This document shows positions 54,414 to 63,313 of a stretch of 64,000 nt of DNA, piece after piece. Numbering within the stretch: the first letter of the stretch is position 1; every line of letters starts with the position of its first letter. The translations under genes were made by a program, and so were the position numbers. The stretch is from contig NZ_JAASUI010000005.1 in the NCBI RefSeq assembly GCF_014224155.1, positions 62,001 to 126,000 of the forward strand, read 5' to 3'. This stretch comes from Listeria cossartiae subsp. cossartiae (lineage in GTDB: Bacteria; Bacillota; Bacilli; Lactobacillales; Listeriaceae). The notes under the pieces were generated by a model. It had not been told where the DNA came from. It ran no database searches and was given only the letters and a program-made list of their open reading frames with translations.

Positions 54414-56090
54414 GTGAAAAAATCTAAATTATTTCTTACACTTGGATTAACACTATTACTAAGCTTAGTCTTGGTAGCATGCGGAGGCGGATCAGATTCC
54501 AAATCCGACAAAAAAGGCTCAGATTCAGGAAAAGCTTCAGGAGAGCAAGTTCTTAACTTGACAGAAAGCGCACTAATTCCTTCTGCAGACAGCACAAAAG
54601 CGGATGACCAAGTTGGTTTAAACGTTGTAAACCAAACAAACGAAGGTCTATATGCGCTTGACAAAGATGGTATTCCTGCCATTGCCGGTGCTGCTGAAGA
54701 GCCAAAAATTAGCGATGACAAAACAGTTTATACTATCAAACTTCGTGAAGACGCAAAATGGTCTAACGGAGATCCTGTAACTGCAAATGACTATGTTTAC
54801 TCATGGCGTCGTGCAGTTGACCCTAACACTGCTGCAACTTATTCTTACCTATTTGATGCAATCAAAAATGGTACTGATATCGTAGCTGGCAAGAAAAAAC
54901 CTGAAGAATTAGGAATTAAAGCAGTAGATGATTATACTTTAGAAATTACTTTAGCTAAACCAACTGCTTACATTAACTCATTATTTGCATTCCCGACTTT
55001 CTTCCCACTTAACGAAAAATTCGTTACGGAAAAAGGCGAAAAATATGCACAAAATAGTGATAACATGTTATTCAACGGACCTTTCGAGTTGAAAGACTGG
55101 ACTGGAACAAACAAAAAATGGACTTATGTAAAAAATGATAGCTACTGGGATAAAGATAAAGTTAAGTTGAAACAAATCAACGTACAAGTTGTTCAAGACT
55201 CCGGTACTGGACTTAACTTATACAACACTGACAAAGTTGACCGTACAGTATTAAGTGCTGATTATGCGGCTCAAAACAAAAACAATAAAGACTACGTTAC
55301 AGTGAACGATTCTTCAACATTCTACATTAAATTTAACCAAAAACGTGCTGGCAAAGACACAGTATTTGCTAACAAAAACATCCGTAAAGCTATAGCTCTT
55401 GCGATTGACAAACAATCGTACACTGATACAGTTCTTAAAAACGGATCTAAACCTGCAAACAATCTTGTACCAGAAGGTTTCACTTTTGACCCAGGTAACA
55501 AAGAGGACTATACAAAAGAGTCTGGTAAACATTTAGAATATGATGTAAAAGAAGCACAAAAAGCATGGAAAGCTGGTTTGAAAGAACTTGGAGTTTCCGA
55601 AATTACAGTTGAATTCACTAGTGATGACACTGAAAATGCGAGAAAATCTTCTGAATTCATTCAAGACCAACTACAAAAGAACTTAGACGGTCTTACAGTT
55701 AAACTTAAAAACGTACCATTTAAAGTTCGTTTACAAAATGACCAAAACCAAGATTACGACTTCTCAATGAGCGGCTGGGGTCCTGACTATCAAGATCCAT
55801 CCACTTTCTTGAACCTATTCGTAACTGATGGTGCACAAAACAGAATGAGTTATTCTAACAAAGACTATGACAAGATTTTAAATGATGCTTCTGTAACTTA
55901 TGCAGCTGACGATCAAAAACGTTGGGATGAAATGGTTAAAGCAGAAAAAATCCTTCTTACGGATGATGTAGCTATTCAACCACTTTATCAACGTTCTACT
56001 GCATACCTACAAAAAGACTACATTAAAAACTTGCAAAAAAATCCATTTGGTCCAGATTACACTTACAAAGAAACATACTTGACTAAATAA
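54414..56090 (+). CDS. oppA: Oligopeptide-binding lipoprotein OppA
   Basis: A 558-residue SBP_bac_5 protein. The signal peptide ends in lipobox LVAC (Cys 23), so it is membrane-anchored outside the cell. Family segments are visible, e.g. AKWSNGDPVTANDYVYSWRRAVDP near residue 120, KAIALAIDKQSY, and MSGWGPDYQDP near the C-terminus. GTG 54414 is preceded by GGGAGG. OppA binds peptides for the OppBCDF channel; Listeria OppA also affects cold growth and virulence-linked traits (recalled). A terminator after the gene should make it the most abundant transcript of the operon. Confidence 0.96.
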   Translation: MKKSKLFLTLGLTLLLSLVLVACGGGSDSKSDKKGSDSGKASGEQVLNLTESALIPSADSTKADDQVGLNVVNQTNEGLYALDKDGIPAIAGAAEEPKISDDKTVYTIKLREDAKWSNGDPVTANDYVYSWRRAVDPNTAATYSYLFDAIKNGTDIVAGKKKPEELGIKAVDDYTLEITLAKPTAYINSLFAFPTFFPLNEKFVTEKGEKYAQNSDNMLFNGPFELKDWTGTNKKWTYVKNDSYWDKDKVKLKQINVQVVQDSGTGLNLYNTDKVDRTVLSADYAAQNKNNKDYVTVNDSSTFYIKFNQKRAGKDTVFANKNIRKAIALAIDKQSYTDTVLKNGSKPANNLVPEGFTFDPGNKEDYTKESGKHLEYDVKEAQKAWKAGLKELGVSEITVEFTSDDTENARKSSEFIQDQLQKNLDGLTVKLKNVPFKVRLQNDQNQDYDFSMSGWGPDYQDPSTFLNLFVTDGAQNRMSYSNKDYDKILNDASVTYAADDQKRWDEMVKAEKILLTDDVAIQPLYQRSTAYLQKDYIKNLQKNPFGPDYTYKETYLTK

Positions 56091-56122
56091 AATATTAGTC
56101 TTTAAGAAATGCTTGACGGAAA

Positions 56123-56155
56123 GAGAGAGTATATTTCGATATGCTCTCTCCTTTT
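56123..56155 (+). terminator. Partial terminator between oppA and oppB
   Basis: GAGAGAGTATA and TATGCTCTCTC form a stem with one mismatch, followed by CTTTT. A second T-rich element near 56343 and a possible -10 TATAAT at 56183-56188 lie before oppB. The 286-bp gap 56091-56376 contains no gene. Confidence 0.7.
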
Positions 56156-56376
56156 GCTGATGATTTTCATGTTTTCATGTGTTATAATTTAAAATTAAAG
56201 TATCCTTTTCTAGTTATCTAGAAACCTAACATTCGAAAAATGAAGTTTTTTTCCTAACTAATTTGCGCTAATGCAATAAAAGTTTAGAAATGAAGAAAAA
56301 GGCTCACTAAACTTGCGGATTTGGTTAGGAATGACTTTTTTTATATATTTATTAAAACTGGGAGGTGTAGAGATAG

Positions 56377-57306
56377 ATGGTTAAATATACGTTAAAAAGA
56401 GTATTATATATGCTTATAACGTTATTCATCATTGCTTCGGTTACGTTTGTTCTTATGAAATTCTTACCTGGTACGCCTTACCGTAATCAGGAGAAACTAT
56501 CTGACGAACAAATTCACATGATGAATGAAAAATACGGACTAAATGATTCAATTCCAGTCCAATACTTTAATTATATGACAGGTTTGGTAAAAGGTGACTT
56601 AGGTGTTTCCTTCCAACTTGATAATAGACCAGTGTCTGAGATTTTAGGTGCACTGATTGGTCCATCTGTCCAATTAGCACTCGAGGCAATGGTATTTGGT
56701 GTTATATTTGGGATTTTACTTGGGGTAGTGGCGGCCATGTACCAGAATAAGTGGCCGGATTATACGAGTACATTTATAGCAATATTAGGTAAGTCAGTTC
56801 CATCTTTCGTATTTGCGACTGTTTTACAATACTGGCTTGGAGCAAAACTTCAAATTTTACCAGTAGCAGGTTGGGGCACGTTTGCAGATACTATTCTGCC
56901 AGCATTCGCACTTGCGATGTTCCCGCTAGCGACAGCAGCTCGTTTCATGAGAACAGAATTAATCGATGTATTTGCGTCTGATTATGTTCTACTTGCAAAA
57001 GCGAAAGGGAATAGTAGAACGGAAGTAGCAGTTAAACATGCGATTCGTAATGCACTTATTCCTTTAATTACAGTTTTAGGACCATTATCGGTTGCACTGA
57101 TGACTGGTTCCCTTGTTATTGAAAATATTTACAGTATCCCTGGTATCGGTAGTCAATTCGTTTCTTCTATTCAAATGAACGATTATCCTGTTATCATGGG
57201 AACTACATTATTATTTGCTGCTATGCTTGTATTTGTTATCTTGGTAGTAGATATTCTTTACGGATTGATTGATCCACGAATCCGTGTGTCTGGAGGTAGA
57301 AAATAA
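56377..57306 (+). CDS. oppB: Oligopeptide transporter permease OppB
   Basis: A 309-residue ABC permease with six membrane helices. The first is MLITLFIIASVTFVLMKFLPG and the EAA cytoplasmic loop is KAKGNSRTEVAVKHAIRNALIPLITV (the site contacting the ATPases). Its DPP/Opp family subtype is clear. AGGAGG-like GGGAGGTG precedes the ATG. The stop overlaps the oppC start (TAATG). Cytosolic membrane partner of OppC. Confidence 0.95.
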   Translation: MVKYTLKRVLYMLITLFIIASVTFVLMKFLPGTPYRNQEKLSDEQIHMMNEKYGLNDSIPVQYFNYMTGLVKGDLGVSFQLDNRPVSEILGALIGPSVQLALEAMVFGVIFGILLGVVAAMYQNKWPDYTSTFIAILGKSVPSFVFATVLQYWLGAKLQILPVAGWGTFADTILPAFALAMFPLATAARFMRTELIDVFASDYVLLAKAKGNSRTEVAVKHAIRNALIPLITVLGPLSVALMTGSLVIENIYSIPGIGSQFVSSIQMNDYPVIMGTTLLFAAMLVFVILVVDILYGLIDPRIRVSGGRK

Positions 57307-58340
57307 TGGCAGAACATAAAATTGCAAAAGAAAGATTCCAGCCAGCACACATTCTAGATGCCGAAGCGGAAAAGATTACGCGTCCAAGTTTGACGTTTAT
57401 GCAAGACTCTTGGCTTCGTATTCGTAAAAATAAAGCTGCTCTAGTTTCACTTATTGTATTAGCACTTGTTATTATCATGGCAATTGTAGGCCCTTATTTG
57501 TCACAAAACTTAGGACCAAAACATGATATTAATAGACAAATTACTGAAAATGCGAGTCTTCCTCCAAAAGTACAAGGTTTTGAAAATATGCCTTTCTGGA
57601 ATGGACATCAATCCATTGGTGGAGAAGACGTTGATATTTATAAACAAAATAATATTAAAGAGGGTACTTACTACTGGTTAGGTAGTGATACGCTTGGACG
57701 TGACCAATTTGCTCGTATTTGGGCTGGTACACGTGTATCTCTTATTATTGCTGTTGTTGCGGCACTATGTGATTTAATCATTGGTGTTACTTACGGCTTG
57801 ATTTCTGGTTATGTTGGAGGTCGTGTTGATAACTTTATGCAACGTGTGCTAGAAGTTATTGGTGCTATTCCAAACTTAGTTGTCGTTATTTTAATGATGC
57901 TAATACTTGATCCAGGGATTATTTCTATCATCATAGCGATTGCGATGACGAGTTGGATAACAATGGCCCGGGTAGTCAGGGGACAAGTTTTAAAACTCAA
58001 AAATCAAGAATTCGTTATGGCTTCTACAACTTTAGGGGAATCTACTCCTAAAATTCTTATTAAACATTTAATACCAAATATTTCTGGGATTATTATCATT
58101 AACATTATGTTTAGTATTCCTAGTGCGATTTTCTTTGAAGCCTTTTTAAGCTTTATTGGACTTGGTCTTCCAGCGCCAGCAGCGTCTCTTGGTGTCTTGG
58201 TAAATGATGGGTATAAAACATTACAAGTATTACCGTATATGATTCTTTATCCATGTATTGTACTTTGTATCATCATGATTGCATTTAACTTAATTGCAGA
58301 TGGTTTGCGCGATGCCTTTGATCCTAAAATGCGCGATTAA
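57306..58340 (+). CDS. oppC: Oligopeptide transporter permease OppC
   Basis: A 344-residue ABC permease with an N-terminal cytosolic stretch, a first helix (KAALVSLIVLALVIIMAIVGPYLSQ), a periplasmic-type extracellular loop (about 80-140) and five further helices. The coupling loop is ASTTLGESTPKILIKHLIPNISGIIIINI and the family motif DTLGRDQFARIWAGTRVSL is present. It pairs with OppB. RBS: the start codon overlaps the oppB stop. Confidence 0.95.
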   Translation: MAEHKIAKERFQPAHILDAEAEKITRPSLTFMQDSWLRIRKNKAALVSLIVLALVIIMAIVGPYLSQNLGPKHDINRQITENASLPPKVQGFENMPFWNGHQSIGGEDVDIYKQNNIKEGTYYWLGSDTLGRDQFARIWAGTRVSLIIAVVAALCDLIIGVTYGLISGYVGGRVDNFMQRVLEVIGAIPNLVVVILMMLILDPGIISIIIAIAMTSWITMARVVRGQVLKLKNQEFVMASTTLGESTPKILIKHLIPNISGIIIINIMFSIPSAIFFEAFLSFIGLGLPAPAASLGVLVNDGYKTLQVLPYMILYPCIVLCIIMIAFNLIADGLRDAFDPKMRD

Positions 58341-58357
58341 AAGAGAGGTGAGGAAAA

Positions 58358-59434
58358 ATGGAAAAGCTATTAGAAGTTAAAGATTTAAATATTTCATTCC
58401 ACACATATGCCGGTGAAGTTAAGGCGATTCGTGGAGTTAATTTTGACTTATATAAAGGAGAAACCTTAGCGATTGTTGGCGAATCTGGTTCTGGTAAATC
58501 AGTAACGACAAAATCGATAATGCGTTTACTTCCAGAAGGTAACTCAGAAATTAAAAGTGGCCAAATTTTATTTAACGGAATGGATATCGCTAAAGCTCAC
58601 GAAAAACAAATGCAAAAAATTCGTGGGAAAGATATAGCTATGATTTTCCAAGATCCAATGACATCCTTAAATCCTACGATGACAATTGGTAAACAAATTT
58701 CTGAACCACTTATTAAACACCAAAAAATCAGTAAACATGAAGCTCACAAAACAGCGCTTCGTTTACTTCAATTAGTTGGTATTGCCAATGCAGAAGAAAG
58801 AATTAAACAATATCCTCACCAATTTTCTGGTGGGATGCGTCAACGGGTTGTTATTGCGATTTCACTTGCTTGTAACCCACAAATTCTTATTGCAGATGAG
58901 CCAACAACAGCGCTAGATGTAACTATCCAAGCGCAAATTTTAGATTTAATGAAGGACTTACAGAAAAAAATTGACACATCGATTATCTTTATTACCCATG
59001 ACCTTGGTGTTGTAGCAAACGTTGCAGACCGTGTTGCCGTTATGTACGGTGGTAAAATTGTTGAAATCGGTACGGTTGATGAAATTTTCTATAATCCGCA
59101 ACATCCTTATACATGGGGATTAATTAGTTCAATGCCTACTTTGGATACAGATGATGAAGAATTATTTGTTATCCCAGGTACACCACCAGATTTACTTCAT
59201 CCTCCAAAAGGGGACGCATTTGCTGCACGTAATAAATACGCAATGCAAATTGACCTTGAAGAAGAGCCACCACTATTTAAGGTGTCTGATACGCATTATG
59301 CGGCTACATGGTTGCTTCATCCTGATGCACCAGAAGTAACGCCTCCTGATGCTGTATTACGTCGCCAAGAGCAGTTTGCGGAACTTCATCCTGGCATGCA
59401 AGCTGTCCATGCGAAAGGGGTAGAAGTAGAATGA
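58358..59434 (+). CDS. oppD: Oligopeptide transporter ATPase OppD
   Basis: A 358-residue ABC ATPase: Walker A GESGSGKSV, Q-loop IFQDPMTSLNP, signature FSGGMRQRVVIAISL, Walker B ILIADEPTTALDV, H-loop FITHDLGVVA. The C-terminal oligopeptide-type region (from about 250; HPYTWGLISSMPTLD) includes the OppD/F extension but lacks obvious Fe-S cysteines. Overlaps oppF by four bases. GAGAGGTGAGG precedes the ATG. Confidence 0.95.
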   Translation: MEKLLEVKDLNISFHTYAGEVKAIRGVNFDLYKGETLAIVGESGSGKSVTTKSIMRLLPEGNSEIKSGQILFNGMDIAKAHEKQMQKIRGKDIAMIFQDPMTSLNPTMTIGKQISEPLIKHQKISKHEAHKTALRLLQLVGIANAEERIKQYPHQFSGGMRQRVVIAISLACNPQILIADEPTTALDVTIQAQILDLMKDLQKKIDTSIIFITHDLGVVANVADRVAVMYGGKIVEIGTVDEIFYNPQHPYTWGLISSMPTLDTDDEELFVIPGTPPDLLHPPKGDAFAARNKYAMQIDLEEEPPLFKVSDTHYAATWLLHPDAPEVTPPDAVLRRQEQFAELHPGMQAVHAKGVEVE

Positions 59435-60399
59435 CTGAACAAAGAGAAAAATTATTAGAGATTCATAATCTAAAACAATACTTCAACAAAGGTACTGCAA
59501 GTGAAGTACGCGCGGTTGATGATATTTCTTTTGATATTTATAAAGGTGAAACACTTGGTTTAGTAGGAGAATCTGGTTGTGGTAAATCTACAACTGGACG
59601 TACTATTATTCGTTTATATGATGCAACTGGTGGAGAAGTTATTTATAATGGCAAAAATGTGCATGCACGTAAAAGCCGTAAAGAAATGCTTGAATTCCGC
59701 CGCAAAATGCAAATGATTTTCCAAGATCCATATGCGTCTTTAAATCCGCGTATGAAAGTTAAAGATATCATTGCAGAAGGTATTCGTATTCACGGCCTTG
59801 CTAAGACGCCTGAAGAAACGAATCAACAAGTTTATGAGCTACTTGAAACAGTTGGTCTAAGTAAAGAACATGCTGGTCGTTACCCGCATGAATTCTCCGG
59901 TGGTCAACGTCAACGTATCGGTATCGCTCGTGCGCTTGCTGTTCAACCAGAATTTATTATTGCCGATGAGCCTATTTCCGCACTGGATGTATCTATTCAA
60001 GCGCAAGTAGTTAACTTATTACGTCAATTACAAAAAGAAAAAAATCTGACTTACCTATTCATTGCCCACGATTTATCAATGGTTAAATACATTAGTGATC
60101 GTATCGGCGTAATGTACTTCGGTAAATTAGTAGAGTTAGCGCCTGCCAATGATTTATATCATGCACCGCTACACCCTTATACGGAATCTCTTTTATCCGC
60201 GATTCCTTTGCCAGATCCAAATTATGAGCGTACTCGTGTGCGTAAAGCATATGATCCAACTTCTCATAACTATAAAGATGGCGATGAAATTAAAATGCGC
60301 GAAATCGCTCCTGGACATTTTGTTTATTGTTCAGAAGAAGAAGAAGTTATGTATAAAGAAAAGCATGCTAAGCTAACTGCTGAAGCCGCTACAAAATAA
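59431..60399 (+). CDS. oppF: Oligopeptide transporter ATPase OppF
   Basis: A 322-residue ABC ATPase: Walker A GESGCGKSTTG, Q-loop IFQDPYASLNP, signature FSGGQRQRIGIARAL, Walker B FIIADEPISALDV, H-loop FIAHDLSMVKYI. The C-terminal OppF region reads HPYTESLLSAIPLPDP. OppD and OppF together drive peptide uptake by the OppABC complex. The operon ends here with a clear terminator. Confidence 0.95.
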   Translation: MTEQREKLLEIHNLKQYFNKGTASEVRAVDDISFDIYKGETLGLVGESGCGKSTTGRTIIRLYDATGGEVIYNGKNVHARKSRKEMLEFRRKMQMIFQDPYASLNPRMKVKDIIAEGIRIHGLAKTPEETNQQVYELLETVGLSKEHAGRYPHEFSGGQRQRIGIARALAVQPEFIIADEPISALDVSIQAQVVNLLRQLQKEKNLTYLFIAHDLSMVKYISDRIGVMYFGKLVELAPANDLYHAPLHPYTESLLSAIPLPDPNYERTRVRKAYDPTSHNYKDGDEIKMREIAPGHFVYCSEEEEVMYKEKHAKLTAEAATK

Positions 60400-60403
60400 C
60401 ACT

Positions 60404-60442
60404 AAAACATCAATCAGAGTAAAATTTGATTGATGTTTTTTT
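60404..60442 (+). terminator. Terminator of the opp operon
   Basis: AAAACATCAATCA and TGATTGATGTTTT form a perfect 13-bp stem around a 10-nt loop, followed by a T-run. Confidence 0.93.
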
Positions 60443-60502
60443 CACAAAATTAAAATTCTCATGAAATTCTCATAAAAAAGCGTTTTTTTTCATGTGATTT
60501 TA

Positions 60503-60528
60503 GTTTAAACAAGTTATAGTAGGGGTAT
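60503..60528 (+). promoter_or_regulatory. SigB-consensus promoter of spxA
   Basis: GTTTAA-N14-GGGTAT is a full match to the SigB consensus, about 190 bp before spxA. A second, SigA-like -10 TATAAT (TGTATAAT, 60617-60622) lies closer. The 319-bp region 60400-60718 otherwise holds the opp terminator and no gene. Confidence 0.75.
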
Positions 60529-60718
60529 CATATACATAACGGCTTGCTAACAATGGTTTTACATATTTGGAAAGAAAATTTTAAAAAATAGTATATGGAA
60601 TTTCACAAAATTAGTGTATAATGAAGTGTAAGTTCTTTAATGAATTTTCCAAATAGAGATATTGCTAGAATTTCGTTATATGAATGAAACAATACCCGAT
60701 AAGGAGTGTGAATGTCTA

Positions 60719-61114
60719 ATGGTAACGTTATACACTTCACCTAGTTGCACATCTTGCCGAAAAGCTCGTGCATGGTTGGAAGAACATGATATCCCTTATA
60801 AGGAAAGAAACATTTTTTCTGAGCCACTTAGTTTGGATGAAATTAAAGAAATTCTTCGTATGACTGAGGATGGTACAGATGAAATTATTTCCACTCGTTC
60901 AAAAACGTTCCAAAAATTGAACGTGGATTTAGATAGCCTTCCTTTGCAACAACTATTTGAATTAATCCAGAAAAATCCTGGCTTATTAAGACGTCCTATC
61001 ATTATTGATGAAAAACGTTTGCAAGTTGGGTACAATGAAGATGAAATTCGCCGTTTCTTACCGCGCCGTGTACGTACGTATCAACTACGTGAAGCGCAAA
61101 AAATGGTTAACTAA
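60719..61114 (+). CDS. spxA: Redox-responsive transcription regulator Spx
   Basis: A 131-residue ArsC-fold protein that binds the RNA polymerase alpha subunit and redirects transcription on disulfide stress. The redox CxxC is C10-C13 ([10 protein letters not shown]), and Arg 92 with the RPIIID loop ([20 protein letters not shown]) is intact; the whole protein aligns closely to B. subtilis Spx. ATG 60719 gives that exact start; AAGGAG is 12 bases upstream, somewhat far, while a GTG and an out-of-frame ATG lie between. A terminator separates it from mecA, its degradation adaptor. In Listeria this is SpxA1 (lmo2191). Confidence 0.95.
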   Translation: MVTLYTSPSCTSCRKARAWLEEHDIPYKERNIFSEPLSLDEIKEILRMTEDGTDEIISTRSKTFQKLNVDLDSLPLQQLFELIQKNPGLLRRPIIIDEKRLQVGYNEDEIRRFLPRRVRTYQLREAQKMVN

Positions 61115-61131
61115 GATTGATAAAAGTGGTT

Positions 61132-61171
61132 GCCGAGAATTCCATTCAGTTGGATTCTTGGCGCTTTTTTT
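61132..61171 (+). terminator. Terminator of spxA
   Basis: GCCGAGAATTCCA pairs with TGGATTCTTGGC (one mismatch), followed by TTTTTTT. Confidence 0.85.
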
Positions 61172-61345
61172 GTAATTGGAGTAAATGTTCTTGAATTTTT
61201 TTCGTTTTTCAGCTAAGATAATAATCCACCTATGAAATTGAAGGAAAAATGGTGGTACTATTTGCTAATATGAGCTACAATGAATTTAACCAATTAAGTT
61301 TCACCCTTCATTGTCAATGACTAAGAAGGAAGGGAGAGTGTGACG

Positions 61346-61999
61346 ATGGAAATTGAACGAATTAATGAGGATACAATCAAGTTTTATATCTCTTATCTGG
61401 ATTTGGAAGAGCGAGGTTTTAACCAAGAAGATGTTTGGTATGATCGCGAGAAAAGTGAAGAACTTTTCTGGGATATGATGGATGAGCTGAAATATGAAGA
61501 AGAGTTCTCTCCGGAAGGTCCGCTCTGGATACAAGTCCAAGCCTTAAAACATGGCTTAGAAGTATTCGTAACAAAAGCTACAATTGGTGGAAAAGGCGAA
61601 GATGGCTTTGATGTCACGCTGAGCTCCCCAGATGAGCTTGCAGAAGAAAAAATCGAAAAACTACTCGAAGAAAACTTCAATCCAGTGAGAAAAGAATCAC
61701 TCGGAGAAGATGATACGCTAGAGTTTATTTTAGAGTTCCGTGATTTTGAAGATGCTATTTCACTTTCACGAGCAACAGGACTGGAAAATTTAGTAACTAA
61801 GCTATTTTCGTATCAAGGAAAGTATTATTTGAATGTAGAATTTCCTGAGAATAAATATGATGAATCTAACATTGACAATGCCGTTAGTATTTTGCTTGAG
61901 TACGGTTTAGAGTCGAATTTAACTGGTTATATGCTTGCAGAGTACGGAAAAGTAATTTTTGATGTTCCTGCATTAAAGCAAATAAGAAAACATTTCTAA
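61346..61999 (+). CDS. mecA: ClpC adaptor protein MecA
   Basis: A 217-residue adaptor that binds ClpC and targets proteins such as ComK. The N-terminal substrate-binding part starts MEIERINEDTIKFYISYLDLEERGF; the C-terminal ClpC-binding domain (about 105-217) contains LEFILEFRDFEDAISLSRA and LLEYGLESNLTGYMLAEYGKVIF. A Glu/Asp-rich linker joins them. I start at ATG 61346, nine bases after GGGAG; a GTG six bases earlier is less well placed. Spx-MecA-CoiA adjacency is conserved in Bacillales. Confidence 0.95.
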   Translation: MEIERINEDTIKFYISYLDLEERGFNQEDVWYDREKSEELFWDMMDELKYEEEFSPEGPLWIQVQALKHGLEVFVTKATIGGKGEDGFDVTLSSPDELAEEKIEKLLEENFNPVRKESLGEDDTLEFILEFRDFEDAISLSRATGLENLVTKLFSYQGKYYLNVEFPENKYDESNIDNAVSILLEYGLESNLTGYMLAEYGKVIFDVPALKQIRKHF

Positions 62000-62011
62000 A
62001 ACTTCATTTTG

Positions 62012-62054
62012 AAGACCCGTTTGTGCTGAAAAATTAGCCAAACGGGTCTTTTTT
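62012..62054 (+). terminator. Terminator of mecA
   Basis: AAGACCCGTTTG and CAAACGGGTCTT form a perfect 12-bp stem around a 15-nt loop, followed by TTTT. Confidence 0.92.
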
Positions 62055-62125
62055 GCGATTTTAAAAATAAGAAAGGAATTGGGCGCTCGTGCGGCGAATA
62101 TTAATATTAAAGAGCTAATAGGAGA

Positions 62126-63235
62126 GTGATTATTATTTTTACCGCCAGAAATAGCACAGGAGAAACTTTTACTATTACTAAGATGAACGTCGAGCGAATT
62201 AAGCAAGAAGAAAGGCTGTTTTGTAAGTCATGTGCCAGTCCCGTCATGATTAAAGCTGGGCAAATTAAGATTCCTCATTTTGCTCATGAGAAGACTATGA
62301 AGTGCGCATTTGCATCGGAAGGAGAGAGTGAAGCACATTTAGCAGCTAAGCGACAAATCATGGCGTGGCTTTGTTATCAAGGAATATCAGTAGAAGTAGA
62401 AAGCTATTTTCCTGAAATTAATCGGCAAGCAGATATATTAGTGGGTGGCAAGACGGTTATTGAATTTCAACGTTCCTCTGTTCCAATTAGCGAGATGGTT
62501 CAGCGTACGATGGATTACTTGTCGATTGGTTTAGAAGTGCACTGGGTACTTGGACAGATGCTAAAAAAAGAGAAAGGACGTATTTGTCTTTCTGCGTTTC
62601 AGCAAGCCTTTGTTCAGTCTGATTCCAAGTTAGGTTATCATTTTTGGCATTACTCGGCAGAACATGAGATTTGTACATTGTATTATCATTTAACTTTTGA
62701 GAAAGGAAATCGCTTTTTTGCAAGTGAGATGCCTTTTTCGATGAAGATACCATTTAAGGATTGGGAGCGGAAGATGGCGCGAATTATAAGTCGACAAGCC
62801 TATGTAAAGCGAGATAGAGCATTAGAAAGACAAAAAATTTGTTTTTACTACGCCAAATTTAAAAAACATGGTCAATTTATGCAGAAGTTATATAATGCCG
62901 GATATTATTTACACTATTTACCGAAAGAAATCGGGGTGGATTTAGAAGAGCAATTTTTAGTTGTGACGCCGGCTGTAGAATGGCAATTTGATTTATGGGA
63001 AAAGTTTTTTAAAGGATTAGAGAAGGGGGATACTTTCAGCGAGCATTGTTTTTTAGAAAGTTTTCAATCAGTTGTAACCCCTATCTTAACCATTTGGCTA
63101 TCGCCTCAAGAACATTGGAAATTAGGTAAAGCGTACATTTCTTACTTGATTAGTAAGGGAGTTCTATCGGCAATGCCAGAAAATCGTTATCGGGTGCGGC
63201 GAATTATGACATTTTCTAATACTCGAGTGGGGTAA
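62126..63235 (+). CDS. coiA: Competence protein CoiA-like nuclease-domain protein
   Basis: A 369-residue CoiA family protein. An N-terminal CxxC zinc-finger-like segment (FCKSCASPV) and IPHFAHEKT precede a nuclease-like core (HLAAKRQIMAWL, then EINRQADILVGGKTVIEFQRSSVP with the D-x(n)-E-x-Q signature of PD-(D/E)XK-type restriction endonucleases). The C-terminal half is helical and less conserved. In B. subtilis CoiA is needed for transformation. The start is unclear: AGGAG directly touches GTG 62126, whereas ATT codons at 62129 and 62132 lie at normal distance. I report the GTG. RBS region TAATAGGAGAGTG. Confidence 0.85.
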   Translation: MIIIFTARNSTGETFTITKMNVERIKQEERLFCKSCASPVMIKAGQIKIPHFAHEKTMKCAFASEGESEAHLAAKRQIMAWLCYQGISVEVESYFPEINRQADILVGGKTVIEFQRSSVPISEMVQRTMDYLSIGLEVHWVLGQMLKKEKGRICLSAFQQAFVQSDSKLGYHFWHYSAEHEICTLYYHLTFEKGNRFFASEMPFSMKIPFKDWERKMARIISRQAYVKRDRALERQKICFYYAKFKKHGQFMQKLYNAGYYLHYLPKEIGVDLEEQFLVVTPAVEWQFDLWEKFFKGLEKGDTFSEHCFLESFQSVVTPILTIWLSPQEHWKLGKAYISYLISKGVLSAMPENRYRVRRIMTFSNTRVG

Positions 63236-63250
63236 ATAGAATCATCTGTT

Positions 63251-63279
63251 TTGCTTTTTTAGTTATTTTGGCTCATAAT
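63251..63279 (+). promoter_or_regulatory. SigA-type promoter of pepF
   Basis: TTGCTT (63251-63256), 17-bp spacer, CATAAT (63274-63279), 35 bp before the start codon. Confidence 0.6.
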
Positions 63280-63313
63280 AAAATCAAAATGATTATGGTT
63301 GGGGGTTTTAATA

